DNA from: CAZLMW01 sp964560875 | Lineage (GTDB): Bacteria; Myxococcota_A; UBA9042 | Reading direction: 5' to 3' | DNA length: 64,000 nucleotides | Assembly: GCA_964560875.1 (NCBI GenBank) | Contig: CAZLMW010000006.1 | Coordinates: 1 to 64,000, forward strand | Shown here: positions 52,005-61,257 of the stretch, in pieces | Layout: every line of letters starts with the position of its first letter | Position numbering within the stretch: position 1 is the first letter of the stretch | Position numbers and translations under genes: made by a program | Notes under the pieces: model-generated | The model's input: only the letters and a program-made list of their open reading frames with translations | The model's database searches: none | What the model was told of the DNA's origin: nothing

Positions 52005-52885
52005 ATAAGCTCATGCCCGATCGCAAAGTGTCTGTTATCACGTCCATAACTGCCGGATGCGCGCTCCTCGCCATGACGGCCCTGCCGGCATGCAACGTCG
52101 CGCTTGTCGATGACGAGTACCACGGCGAACCGATGCTGGTTCTCAGCGGCCAGGTGCAGATCGTCCCCAACAAGGTCCAAGGTGGCGCCGGTGGTGATAA
52201 ACGCGGCGGCGACAAACCGAGGGGCGATAAGGGGGGCGGCGCCGGCAGCAAGCCACCGAAGACGCCGCCTGGAACGGGCACGGTCAAGCTCCCCGATGGT
52301 CAACTGCGGCTCGCCCTCGTCTGGGAAGTGACAAGCCTGAGCGAGGGCATGCAGACCACCATGTCCGCGTTTGAGCAGTCGATGGTCCTCACATCGAGCT
52401 TCCCGGCGCGCTACCAGGTCGTGCTCTTCACGCCGCCCAACGACCGCCTCATTCACACGTCTGAGGGGCAGGGCAAATACGCGCTCGGCACCATCGTCGC
52501 GTATGCCGATGCCGACAACGACGGCGCGTTCGACCCCCAAGTCGACAGCTTGATCGGCGGCGCTCCCGGCCGCGCGCTGATCTACACGCCCGGCGAGCTG
52601 TCCGCCGTGTGGCTCAAGGAATCTCTTACGGCCGGCTATCATCGCGTGCGCGTCAAGGGCGACAAGGCCACGTGCGACCAGTACGGACACGTCTCACTGG
52701 TGCCGGATACGCGCGAGGAAACCGAGCTCAAGGTCTACGAGTCCTTCGACAAGGAAGTGCTGCTGGACCTCGACTGCGACGGCAAACGCGACGAGTGGAG
52801 GGGCGCATGTCCGCCGCCACATCATCTCAAGGAGATGTGCAAGAAGTCGGCCGACCACGCGCCCTGCCAGTACTGCAAATACTGA
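52001..52885 (+). CDS. Lipoprotein of the sigma/caspase operon
   Basis: 294 aa from the ATG at 52001 (an alternative ATG is at 52013). Signal with lipobox ALPAC near residue 31; a Gly/Lys/Asp-rich linker (about 60-90) precedes a beta-rich domain with VAYADADNDGAFDPQVDS, an EF-hand-like Asp-rich calcium-loop candidate. Four Cys lie near the C-terminus (CPPPHHLKEMCKK, CQYCKY). It overlaps the caspase stop by ATGA. I do not recognise the family; the operon suggests an outer-membrane partner, substrate or sensor of the caspase protein. Confidence 0.7.
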   Translation: MNKLMPDRKVSVITSITAGCALLAMTALPACNVALVDDEYHGEPMLVLSGQVQIVPNKVQGGAGGDKRGGDKPRGDKGGGAGSKPPKTPPGTGTVKLPDGQLRLALVWEVTSLSEGMQTTMSAFEQSMVLTSSFPARYQVVLFTPPNDRLIHTSEGQGKYALGTIVAYADADNDGAFDPQVDSLIGGAPGRALIYTPGELSAVWLKESLTAGYHRVRVKGDKATCDQYGHVSLVPDTREETELKVYESFDKEVLLDLDCDGKRDEWRGACPPPHHLKEMCKKSADHAPCQYCKY

Positions 52886-52915
52886 GGGCTCCGCTGAACA
52901 CAACTTGCGGAGCCT

Positions 52916-53536
52916 TCAGGACCGCGCTCGCAGAGTCGCGTTGATCCCGACGGGCATCATGACGTCGTTGCCGAATCGGACGATGTCGTCCATCCAATCG
53001 CGCAGATCATGGGGTGTCAGCGCGGTCATGATGCAGTCGAGCACCATCCGCGACGCCAAATCGAGGATCTCGACGCGGTCGCCGGGGGTGTGCTGCGTGA
53101 CCATCGCGCCGAGCCGTTTGGCCATGTCACCGGTGAACTGCGCCGCCACCTGCCGCGAATAGCCGAGACGAATCAGCTTGCGCAGCGCTCGGTGGGCGTC
53201 GCCCTGCACGCCAAAGATGTCGACGCAGGCCTCGGTAGCGAACGCGTCGAAGATGCCGCGCCGATGCATAAGCCCCGTGTTGGCGGTGCGAATCAGCTTG
53301 GTCGCGTGTTGGCCGGTTACCACGGTCACCGAAACGCCCATCGCTCTGACGCGGAAGATCGGGCCGAGTTCGGCCGTGTGATCCACCAGGAAGTCGACCG
53401 GGCTCTCTTTGAACTCCAGCATGCTGCCGACAACCGGCCAGCCGGGGACGAGCGGTGGGTCGCGCAGGGCTGTAGCGGTCAACTGGCTGCCATCCGATGA
53501 CCCTGTCATGGGACCATCCAGCGCGGATTCGGCCAT
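52916..53536 (-). pseudogene. Truncated cytochrome P450 (N-terminal part only)
   Basis: 206 aa from the ATG at 53536 (GGGAG upstream). The sequence begins like a P450: PPLVPGWPVVGSMLEFKESP, then FRVRAMGVSVTVVTG and GVQGDAHRALRKL (the C-helix region). It stops after about 200 residues, short of the I-helix, ExxR and the haem-binding Cys, so it cannot be an active P450. The 3' end abuts the lipoprotein gene on the opposite strand, consistent with a deletion or rearrangement at about 52916. It lies 17 nt downstream of the YbjN-like gene. Confidence 0.8.
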
Positions 53537-53553
53537 CGTTGCTCCCGTGCCAC

Positions 53554-54012
53554 CTACGCTTCGCGCTGACCGACGTTCGCGATCGTGGCGCCGCCCGATT
53601 GTGCCCATTCCCAGACGAGGTCATCGACGGTCCCGAGCACGTCGGCCGGCCTCATCGCGACAGTCGGCAGACGTCGCACGTACACGACCGCCTGCTCGTA
53701 CGTGTCCATCGGCAGGATCGCGACGGCGCCCGTCATCAGGTGGGCGTTGATTCGGAGCAGCTGTTGGACCGCGTCATATTGGCCGCTCAAAACCGCCCAA
53801 TCCGCGACCATCACCGCGATCGTTGTCGTCTGAACTCCAGCGGCCTGCGACGGCGGCTCGACGAGGACTTTGCACAGCGCGTTGTGCAGCGGGTGGGTGA
53901 AGACGAGCTCGCCGTGGTCGCTCCGTTCGCGCGTCACGACGGCGCCACGGACCTTCTCGGTGACGGCCTCGAGCACCGCGTGAATGGCGCGCCCGCAGTC
54001 ACGTTCGCTCAT
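53554..54012 (-). CDS. YbjN-like/type III chaperone-fold protein
   Basis: 152 aa, starting in an ATGA overlap with the DUF971 gene. The central LLRINAHLMTGAVAILPMDTYEQAVVYVRRLP segment resembles the YbjN/secretion-chaperone-like fold, with an N-terminal helix and alternating strands before it. Such proteins are small cytosolic adaptors of unclear role. Grouped with a DUF971 protein and a dead P450 remnant. Family assignment moderate. Confidence 0.6.
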   Translation of the reverse strand: MSERDCGRAIHAVLEAVTEKVRGAVVTRERSDHGELVFTHPLHNALCKVLVEPPSQAAGVQTTTIAVMVADWAVLSGQYDAVQQLLRINAHLMTGAVAILPMDTYEQAVVYVRRLPTVAMRPADVLGTVDDLVWEWAQSGGATIANVGQREA

Positions 54013-54449
54013 GCGGCGTCGTCCGGCTTTGAATCTTTGGGGCTGTCGTCAGCGTCGTCGGTCGGGCTGATGAGCCGCAGGTAACGAAACGCATAGATGC
54101 CCGTGTCGTGCCCGTCGCCCCAGGTAAACCGGATGCCGTATTGACCCACAGGTTCGACGGCTTTGATCTCGAAGGCTGCTTGGCGCGGTGCCGGCCGCGG
54201 GCCGCTGATGATGTTGAAGCTGCCTTTCTTCTTCGGCTTGGCTTCGACAAGCGTGGTCGGCGGGCCATGGGTGCCCTTGCAGGTCGCGCAAGGGCATTTT
54301 TCACGCAGGAAGGTGCGCGTGTAGATGCTGTGTTCGCCGTCGTTCCAGTGGATCGCCACGCTGCCGTCGTCGAGCCAGCTCATCGTCGTGGGGCTCGCCC
54401 CGTCGTATTGGGACAGCGCTTCGTTGCGGTCGCGTGCAGGTCGGCTCAT
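54009..54449 (-). CDS. DUF971 (gamma-butyrobetaine hydroxylase-like N-terminal domain) protein
   Basis: 146 aa. Contains the DUF971 signature: DGSVAIHWNDGEHSIY..FLREKCPCATC, then VGQYGIRFTWGDGHDTGIYAFRYLR. In other bacteria this small domain often occurs near Fe-S assembly or Mrp/ApbC genes; the CPCATC Cys could bind metal. No iron-sulfur gene is nearby here. First gene of a short minus-strand operon. Its 186-nt divergent spacer with the lipoprotein at 54636 holds no gene. Confidence 0.82.
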   Translation of the reverse strand: MSRPARDRNEALSQYDGASPTTMSWLDDGSVAIHWNDGEHSIYTRTFLREKCPCATCKGTHGPPTTLVEAKPKKKGSFNIISGPRPAPRQAAFEIKAVEPVGQYGIRFTWGDGHDTGIYAFRYLRLISPTDDADDSPKDSKPDDAA

Positions 54450-54635
54450 TGTTTCCTCGTCTGGGGCCTCTGCCGCCGATGATAACGGCGCAGCGGTCAG
54501 TACGTACGTAGCTCAGGGGAGTCGGCGCTGGCAAATCTGCGCAGCGGCGCGTTGGGTGTCGTGGACCAAACGATGATCGCCGCCCGGCGCATCCTACGGC
54601 TTGCTCCCGGCGGACAAAACAGGTTTTCTAGTCGC

Positions 54636-56465
54636 ATGACTCGGACCTCCCCCCACGCCGTGGTTGCCGTGTGCGCGTTGGCGCTTTGTGCCTGCGCCGA
54701 ACAAACACCTGATGCGGGCGACTTCGCGCAGGACACGGCGGCGACTGACAGCGGCCAGGTCACCGATTCGGGCTCATCCTCGAGCTCGGGGTCCAGCTCC
54801 GGCGGCGCTGACAGCTCCTCGACCGACGCGGGTCCCCCAGATACCGGCTCCGACGGCGCTGATAGCTCCTCGACCGACGCGGGGCCCCCAGATACCGGCC
54901 CCATCGATTCTGGCCCCATCGATTCTGGCCCCATCGATTCTGGCCCCATCGACTCCGGCCCCATCGACTCGGGTCCTGTTGACTCGGGTCCAGTTGACTC
55001 CGGCCCGGTCGACGCCGGCGCTCCAGACCTCGGCCCATCGGACACGTTCGTCGATGCGTGTCTGCCCAAGGGTAAGTGCGACGACAAGAACAAGTGCACG
55101 GTCGATATCTGCAATCCGTCCGATGGATCCTGCTCGAACAAACCCATCGCCGGCACCTGCGATGACGGTGATGCGTGCACCACGGTCGATTTTTGCGAAG
55201 GCGGCAAGTGCATCGGCAAAGCCACCAAGGTCTATACCAAGGCTTTCGCCACGACCGGTGAGGCCGACGGCGCTGCGATCGCCCATGGACACGGCCAGTT
55301 CGTCGTCGCCGGGCAGAGCGGCGGCTACCCGACCGCTCACGGCATCGTCGACAACGCGACCCAGACGTGGAAACACACCTACACCACGACCACCGGCCGC
55401 TACATGGCGGCGCTGCCCATCGCCGGCGATGGCTTTCTGCTCGCGGGTTGGCGCAAGAAATCGATCGGCGGCAGCGAGATGCTCTTCGTCCACATCGGCA
55501 AGAGCGGCGCGCAGCAGGGCTGGGGCAAGTACACGCCGCTGGACACCTACGCCGAGGCCCGCGGGCTGATGCCGACCCAGTCCGGGTCCCAGGTCGTCTT
55601 CACCGGTTACAGCAAGAGCGGGTTCAACACCTGGCGCACCTGGCTGGGCGTGTGGGACGTCAAGACGCACACCGTGAAGGACAAGATCAAACCGTTCGGA
55701 GACATCAGCAACCATAAATTCGGCCCGGCCATCGCGGAGGTTGGCAGTCGCTGGGTCATCGCCGGATGGTTGCGTAAAAAGGGCGGCGACCGGTCCGGAT
55801 GGTTGCGGTCGATGGACGCGAGCACGATGGCCAACGCCATGGATCACACCTTCAGCACCAACAAAGAGGGCGGCTTTGATGCCGTCGCTGTCATGCACGA
55901 CAAGGGCTTGTTGCTCGGCGGCTGGACCTCCGACACCAAGTACGGAGGCACCGATGCATGGCTCGTGCGCACGACGTCGGCATTTAAGCAAGCATGGTCG
56001 GTCAAGCTTGGGACCGATGGCGCTGACCAGATCTACGGCTTGGTTCCATATGGCGCCGGCAGTGTCGCGGTCGGATACACCTACAAGAAGACCGGGACGG
56101 ACGCGCGCGCCACCCTTTGGCGGCTCGATCCCTACGGCAACACCTGGTGGCAGCGCAGCTACACGACGACCGGCAATCGGGAGCTCCGCAGCGTGCTGCC
56201 AAACGGTACCGCGGGCGTCCTGATCGGCGGCTTCCAGTCCAGCGCACCCAACGGCCTCATCGCCATGCGCACCGACGCTTTTGGCCACCCGACCTGCGCT
56301 GCCAGCGGCGTCTGTGTGACGAAGACCGAGAAGTCATGCTCCGATGGCAAGGCGTGCACGGGCGATTCCTGCAAACCGGCCAGCGGATGCGCGTACTCGA
56401 AAGTTCCCAACGGCAAGAAATGCGGCGCGAGCAAGACGTGCCAGGCCAACGGCGACTGCTCGTGA
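54636..56465 (+). CDS. Cys-rich lipoprotein with IDSGP repeat, CTDC modules and a propeller-like domain
   Basis: 609 aa from the ATG at 54636, lipobox LCAC. A long Ser/Asp/Gly/Pro linker (residues about 30-130) includes eight copies of a 15-nt repeat. CTDC-type Cys modules (CDDKNKCTVDICNPSDGSC, CDDGDACTTVDFCEGGKC) follow. The central 380 residues are Cys-poor, with recurring FVVAGQSGG, GFLLAGWRKK, WVIAGW, LLLGGW and AVGYTY strands, suggesting a propeller. Two Cys modules close the protein. It is a smaller relative of the giant protein at 5010-10424. Extracellular; function unknown. Confidence 0.82.
   Translation: MTRTSPHAVVAVCALALCACAEQTPDAGDFAQDTAATDSGQVTDSGSSSSSGSSSGGADSSSTDAGPPDTGSDGADSSSTDAGPPDTGPIDSGPIDSGPIDSGPIDSGPIDSGPVDSGPVDSGPVDAGAPDLGPSDTFVDACLPKGKCDDKNKCTVDICNPSDGSCSNKPIAGTCDDGDACTTVDFCEGGKCIGKATKVYTKAFATTGEADGAAIAHGHGQFVVAGQSGGYPTAHGIVDNATQTWKHTYTTTTGRYMAALPIAGDGFLLAGWRKKSIGGSEMLFVHIGKSGAQQGWGKYTPLDTYAEARGLMPTQSGSQVVFTGYSKSGFNTWRTWLGVWDVKTHTVKDKIKPFGDISNHKFGPAIAEVGSRWVIAGWLRKKGGDRSGWLRSMDASTMANAMDHTFSTNKEGGFDAVAVMHDKGLLLGGWTSDTKYGGTDAWLVRTTSAFKQAWSVKLGTDGADQIYGLVPYGAGSVAVGYTYKKTGTDARATLWRLDPYGNTWWQRSYTTTGNRELRSVLPNGTAGVLIGGFQSSAPNGLIAMRTDAFGHPTCAASGVCVTKTEKSCSDGKACTGDSCKPASGCAYSKVPNGKKCGASKTCQANGDCS
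54897..55016. repeat. 15-nt tandem repeat, 8 copies, inside the Cys-rich propeller lipoprotein gene
   Basis: Units of GGCCCCATCGATTCT start every 15 nt from 54897; the first three are identical and later copies diverge (GACTCC, GACTCG, GTTGACTCG). They encode (GPIDS)5(GPVDS)-type repeats. Just upstream, a 51-nt segment (AGCTCCTCGACCGACGCG...) is also duplicated between about 54810 and 54899. Confidence 0.95.
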
Positions 56466-56474
56466 GCCCCAGTT

Positions 56475-57809
56475 TCAGCCTTCGCCAAACAGGAGCGCGA
56501 GGGCGTTGTTGAGGAAGAGGCCGCCCGGGTCGAGCCGTTTTCGGACCGCGAGGAAGTCGTCCCAGCGCGGGTAGAGCTGCCGTAAGCCATCGGCCGTCAG
56601 TCGATGCCGCTTGCCCCAGTGCGGGCGCCCCTCGTAGTCGGCCATCATCGCGGCGAATCGCTCGAAATAGTCATCGAACGGCAGCGCGTGGTGTTGCAGC
56701 GCGCCGATGTACGCCGTGTCACGCCCGTAGGCGGGGCTCAGCCAGATGTCATCGCCGCGGACAAAACGCAGCTCGACGATGAAACCGACCGGCGTGTCGA
56801 GCGTCGCGACGATATCCCGCACCCGCTGCATCGCCTCGACGGCGGCTTCGGACGGGATCGCGTACTCCATCTCTTCGTGTTTGGTGTCGACCGGGAACGT
56901 GAACACCTTGTCGCTGCGCTCGACGACCTCGGTTCGCGCCGGGCTGGCCGCTGCCAGGACCCGGTTGAACGACGGGACCACGCCAAGGCTCGTGGCGGTC
57001 GCCATCCCCGCGCGAAAGACATGGTTTTTCAACAGCTTATTTCGCAGCCAACCGCGGACGGGCTGGGGCCGTGCGGGCGCGTCGGTGCGCTCTTGGATGA
57101 AGACGATGCCGGTGTCGGTATGCGGCAACCACCACAGCTTGACGTGCTCGTGACGGGCGATGAGGTCGGGCAGGGCGGCGAGCGCGTCGTCGATCGGGCG
57201 CTTCTCTTCGACGCCTCGCAGGTTGAACTGCGGCTCGCACTGCATGGTGACCTCAGCGATCACCCCGAGCGACCCGAGCCCGCAGCGTGCTGCCGCGAAC
57301 AGGTCGGCGTTCTCTTCCTCGCTGCAGCGCAGTCGCGCGCCGTCCGCGGTTACGAGCACGAGCGATCGGACCGCCGTCGACAGGTTGCCAAAGCCGACCC
57401 CGGTGCCGTGTGTCGCGGTGGAAACGACGCCCGCGATCGTCTGTTTGTCGATCGAGCCGAGGTTGCTCAGTCCCAGCCCGACCCCGGCAAGCGCCTCGTT
57501 GACGTCATACAGGTGTGTCCCGCCGAAAAAGCGCGCTCTGCATGCGGCCAGGTCCGCGCCGATGAGCCCGCGGAGGTTGTGCAGCGAAATGAGCGCATGG
57601 CCGTCTTCGATCGCCGTCAGCCTGCTCCATGAATGGCCGCCGCCGACCGCACGAACCTTCACGCCTTGATCGGCCGCCCAACGCACCGCGGCCTGCAATT
57701 CGTCCACGTCGCGCGGAGCAAAGAGCCGCCCGGCGATGTTGTGAACCCGGCCGCTCCAGCTGGCCCAGGGCGCATTTTCGCGCCAGCTTTGGTCGACGGG
57801 ATCGGTCAC
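56475..57809 (-). CDS. FAD-dependent sugar-1,4-lactone oxidase (ALO/GLO family)
   Basis: 444 aa from a GTG at 57809, preceded by AAGGGG; the in-frame upstream extension to 58061 lacks family similarity. The N-terminal FAD-binding domain has APWASWSGR, VRAVGGGHSWS (flavin site), GTHLYDVN and ATHGTG. The C-terminal ALO domain ends RPHWGKR ... YPRWDDFLAVRKRLDPGGLFLN. It oxidises aldonolactones or sugar alcohols, passing electrons to oxygen or another acceptor. The promoter is likely in the 108-nt divergent spacer shared with the thiolase gene. Substrate cannot be fixed from sequence. Confidence 0.88.
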   Translation of the reverse strand: MTDPVDQSWRENAPWASWSGRVHNIAGRLFAPRDVDELQAAVRWAADQGVKVRAVGGGHSWSRLTAIEDGHALISLHNLRGLIGADLAACRARFFGGTHLYDVNEALAGVGLGLSNLGSIDKQTIAGVVSTATHGTGVGFGNLSTAVRSLVLVTADGARLRCSEEENADLFAAARCGLGSLGVIAEVTMQCEPQFNLRGVEEKRPIDDALAALPDLIARHEHVKLWWLPHTDTGIVFIQERTDAPARPQPVRGWLRNKLLKNHVFRAGMATATSLGVVPSFNRVLAAASPARTEVVERSDKVFTFPVDTKHEEMEYAIPSEAAVEAMQRVRDIVATLDTPVGFIVELRFVRGDDIWLSPAYGRDTAYIGALQHHALPFDDYFERFAAMMADYEGRPHWGKRHRLTADGLRQLYPRWDDFLAVRKRLDPGGLFLNNALALLFGEG

Positions 57810-57917
57810 GGCGTGCGCATCCCCTTGCAGATCCGGGCAAGTCAGCGTTAGACGGTTGGCGCCGCGAATCGGCAAGCGAGCAACGAATTCGGCGTCACGC
57901 CGGGAGGAGAAGAACAG

Positions 57918-59168
<1,251 letters not shown>

Positions 59169-59200
59169 CCGCGTTTAGCCGCCCTCTTCCGCGAACGCCT

Positions 59201-61207
59201 TCAAGCGCCTTCCCGATCGACCTCTTCGCTGGGCTGCTCTTCGGCGTCAAGCAGCGCGAGGTGTTCGGGATCGAACCACTTGCCCATGGCGATGCGCACC
59301 GGCACGAGCAGGGCGATGAACAGCGGGAAGACAATGCCGACGGCGCTGGCTTTGACGACCCACAGCACCGCGAGGCAGACAGTCTGGATCGCCGTAAAGG
59401 TGTGGACGATGGGCGTGGGTACGACGCGCAGGTAATAGGTCGGCGGGTACCGCTTGGGGTCCATCGCCCAGAGGCGGATGCGCTCGAAGAACTGGTTGGC
59501 GCCCATCGCGGAGATGCCCATGAAGAGGAACAGGCCGAACAGCACGCTCATCGGCACGATTTTCAGCAACGGCAGCGCCAGCAGACTCAGCGCCACCAGA
59601 ACGTGCACGCCGAGGGCCGAGACCCGGGTTTCGACGACAGACACCACTCTCTCCTGCCCGACCGACCCTTCGACATGGGCGAGCGAGCGCACGTGATTGA
59701 GCGAGCGGACCGTCGCCGCGACCATCCACGGCAGCCCGAGCATGCTGCAGACACCGACGAGAACGCCGACGAGCGCAAGATCGAGGTGGTAGCCCGCGCC
59801 TTTCTTGAGCTTGTATTCGGGGGCGTTGACGAGCCGCACCGTGATGTTCTGGTCGAGGTACAGCAGGATGCTGACCAGCAAGGCAGGGATGGCCGCCGCC
59901 GCCCATACCCACTTGGGCGCCTCGAGCGGGTTGACCAGCCACGGTCGTCCGGTGCTCGTACCGACCACATCGGGCACTTTCAGCATCTCGAGCGGCACGT
60001 CGGCCATGAGGTAGGCAACGCCGGTCATGCTGATGATCGCGATGGCCGGGCCAAAGTCGGCGAAGAACTCGCGAATCCGCGCGATCATATAGGGGCTCTG
60101 TCGGAAGCGGCGCATCGCACCGGCGATGAAATAGCAGCCAATCGCGAGGTTGAGAGACAGCAGCGCCGACGCGTCGCTCGTGTTCGGGTCCGAGAAGCCC
60201 TTGGCGATATCGGCGACCGCCTCGTAGACGAAAATCAGCGCGATCAGCCCCGCGAACGTGTCGTCCGTAAAGCGCGTGAAGAAGCGAATCCAGCAGCTCG
60301 CGTCGGTGAACGCCAGGATCAGCATGAACACCATGGTCCACAGCCCGACCCACGCCGCTGATGGCAGAAATGGCAGCCCATATGACTCGGTGAGCTGGTA
60401 GAGGATGCCCATGAAGATGATCACGGGGCCCGTGCTGCCGAGGATGGTCAGCGGTTGCCCTGAGAAGATGGCGTAGACGATGCCGCAGATCGCGGTGGCC
60501 ACAATCATCTCGATCGCGCCCACCTCGCCGTTGGTCTTGGCCGCGAGCAGACCGCCGAACGCGATCGCGGGGGCCAGGCACGCGAAGTAGAGGAACAGGA
60601 TCGACGCGAACGACTTGGCGTTCAGCCCGTCGGTGTAGTCCGAGAAGTAGTGCGGCAGACGGCGCTTGATGTCGTTGATGATTCCGCCGAAGAGCCGTCC
60701 CGTGGGGCGCAGCTCGTCGGGGATATGGCTCTCGAAGTGGGTGTCCTTGTGGACCGCGTCGGCGTACGCCTGCCGAAGCTCGGCTGCGTCGGACGCGCTC
60801 AAGAACGGGTCGAGGAATTCGGTCGACCCGGCGAGCTGCACGAACTCGGCGACCGTCGGTAGCTTGGGATGGGTCTCTTCCGCGCCGAGCAGCACCCACA
60901 CAAACCGCAGGCCGTCCCCGTCGTCCTCACCGACGATGGCGATGGGCTCGGCCAGCCGAATCAGGACCGCGAGTTCCTTTTCGAGCGCGCGGTGAAGGCC
61001 GCCGATCACCGCTACGTGATGGCTGTGGTGGGCTGGTCCGGCCTCCTCGGCGGCATGCAGCGCAGCGGCGCAGAATCCGGCTTCCGTCTGGGGCAACAGG
61101 CCCGCGTCGACCAACTCTCGGACCGCGATATCGCAACAGTCGACGAGGTGTTCGGCCTCTACGTCGAGCAAGATCCAGGTTGGCAGTTCGTTGCTCGCCT
61201 CTAACAC
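59201..61207 (-). CDS. SLC4-type anion (bicarbonate-like) transporter with EIIA-like cytoplasmic domain
   Basis: 668 aa from a GTG at 61207, preferred because GAGGAG sits 7 nt upstream; a GTG at 61213 is only 1 nt from that site. Residues 1-140 resemble the cytoplasmic band-3/PTS-EIIA fold (EEAGPAHHSHHVAVIGGLHRALEKELAVLIRLAEP). From about residue 165, RLFGGIINDIKRRLPHYFSDYTDGLNAKSFASILFLYFACLAPAIAFGGLL is the SLC4 entry signature. About 12-14 TM helices follow, with SGQPLTILGSTGP as the substrate-site motif. Downstream of a helical repeat protein by 50 nt. Bacterial SLC4 homologues are rare. Anion specificity unknown. Confidence 0.88.
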   Translation of the reverse strand: MLEASNELPTWILLDVEAEHLVDCCDIAVRELVDAGLLPQTEAGFCAAALHAAEEAGPAHHSHHVAVIGGLHRALEKELAVLIRLAEPIAIVGEDDGDGLRFVWVLLGAEETHPKLPTVAEFVQLAGSTEFLDPFLSASDAAELRQAYADAVHKDTHFESHIPDELRPTGRLFGGIINDIKRRLPHYFSDYTDGLNAKSFASILFLYFACLAPAIAFGGLLAAKTNGEVGAIEMIVATAICGIVYAIFSGQPLTILGSTGPVIIFMGILYQLTESYGLPFLPSAAWVGLWTMVFMLILAFTDASCWIRFFTRFTDDTFAGLIALIFVYEAVADIAKGFSDPNTSDASALLSLNLAIGCYFIAGAMRRFRQSPYMIARIREFFADFGPAIAIISMTGVAYLMADVPLEMLKVPDVVGTSTGRPWLVNPLEAPKWVWAAAAIPALLVSILLYLDQNITVRLVNAPEYKLKKGAGYHLDLALVGVLVGVCSMLGLPWMVAATVRSLNHVRSLAHVEGSVGQERVVSVVETRVSALGVHVLVALSLLALPLLKIVPMSVLFGLFLFMGISAMGANQFFERIRLWAMDPKRYPPTYYLRVVPTPIVHTFTAIQTVCLAVLWVVKASAVGIVFPLFIALLVPVRIAMGKWFDPEHLALLDAEEQPSEEVDREGA

Positions 61208-61257
61208 GGGCACTCCTCGGGGCTGCGCGGACTATGGGGGGCCGCCGCGGCCGGTCG

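Noticed and set aside
53497..54084. Plus-strand frame opposite the YbjN-like gene
   Set aside because: The minus strand shows ATGA overlap with a recognisable DUF971 gene; the plus frame has no domain.
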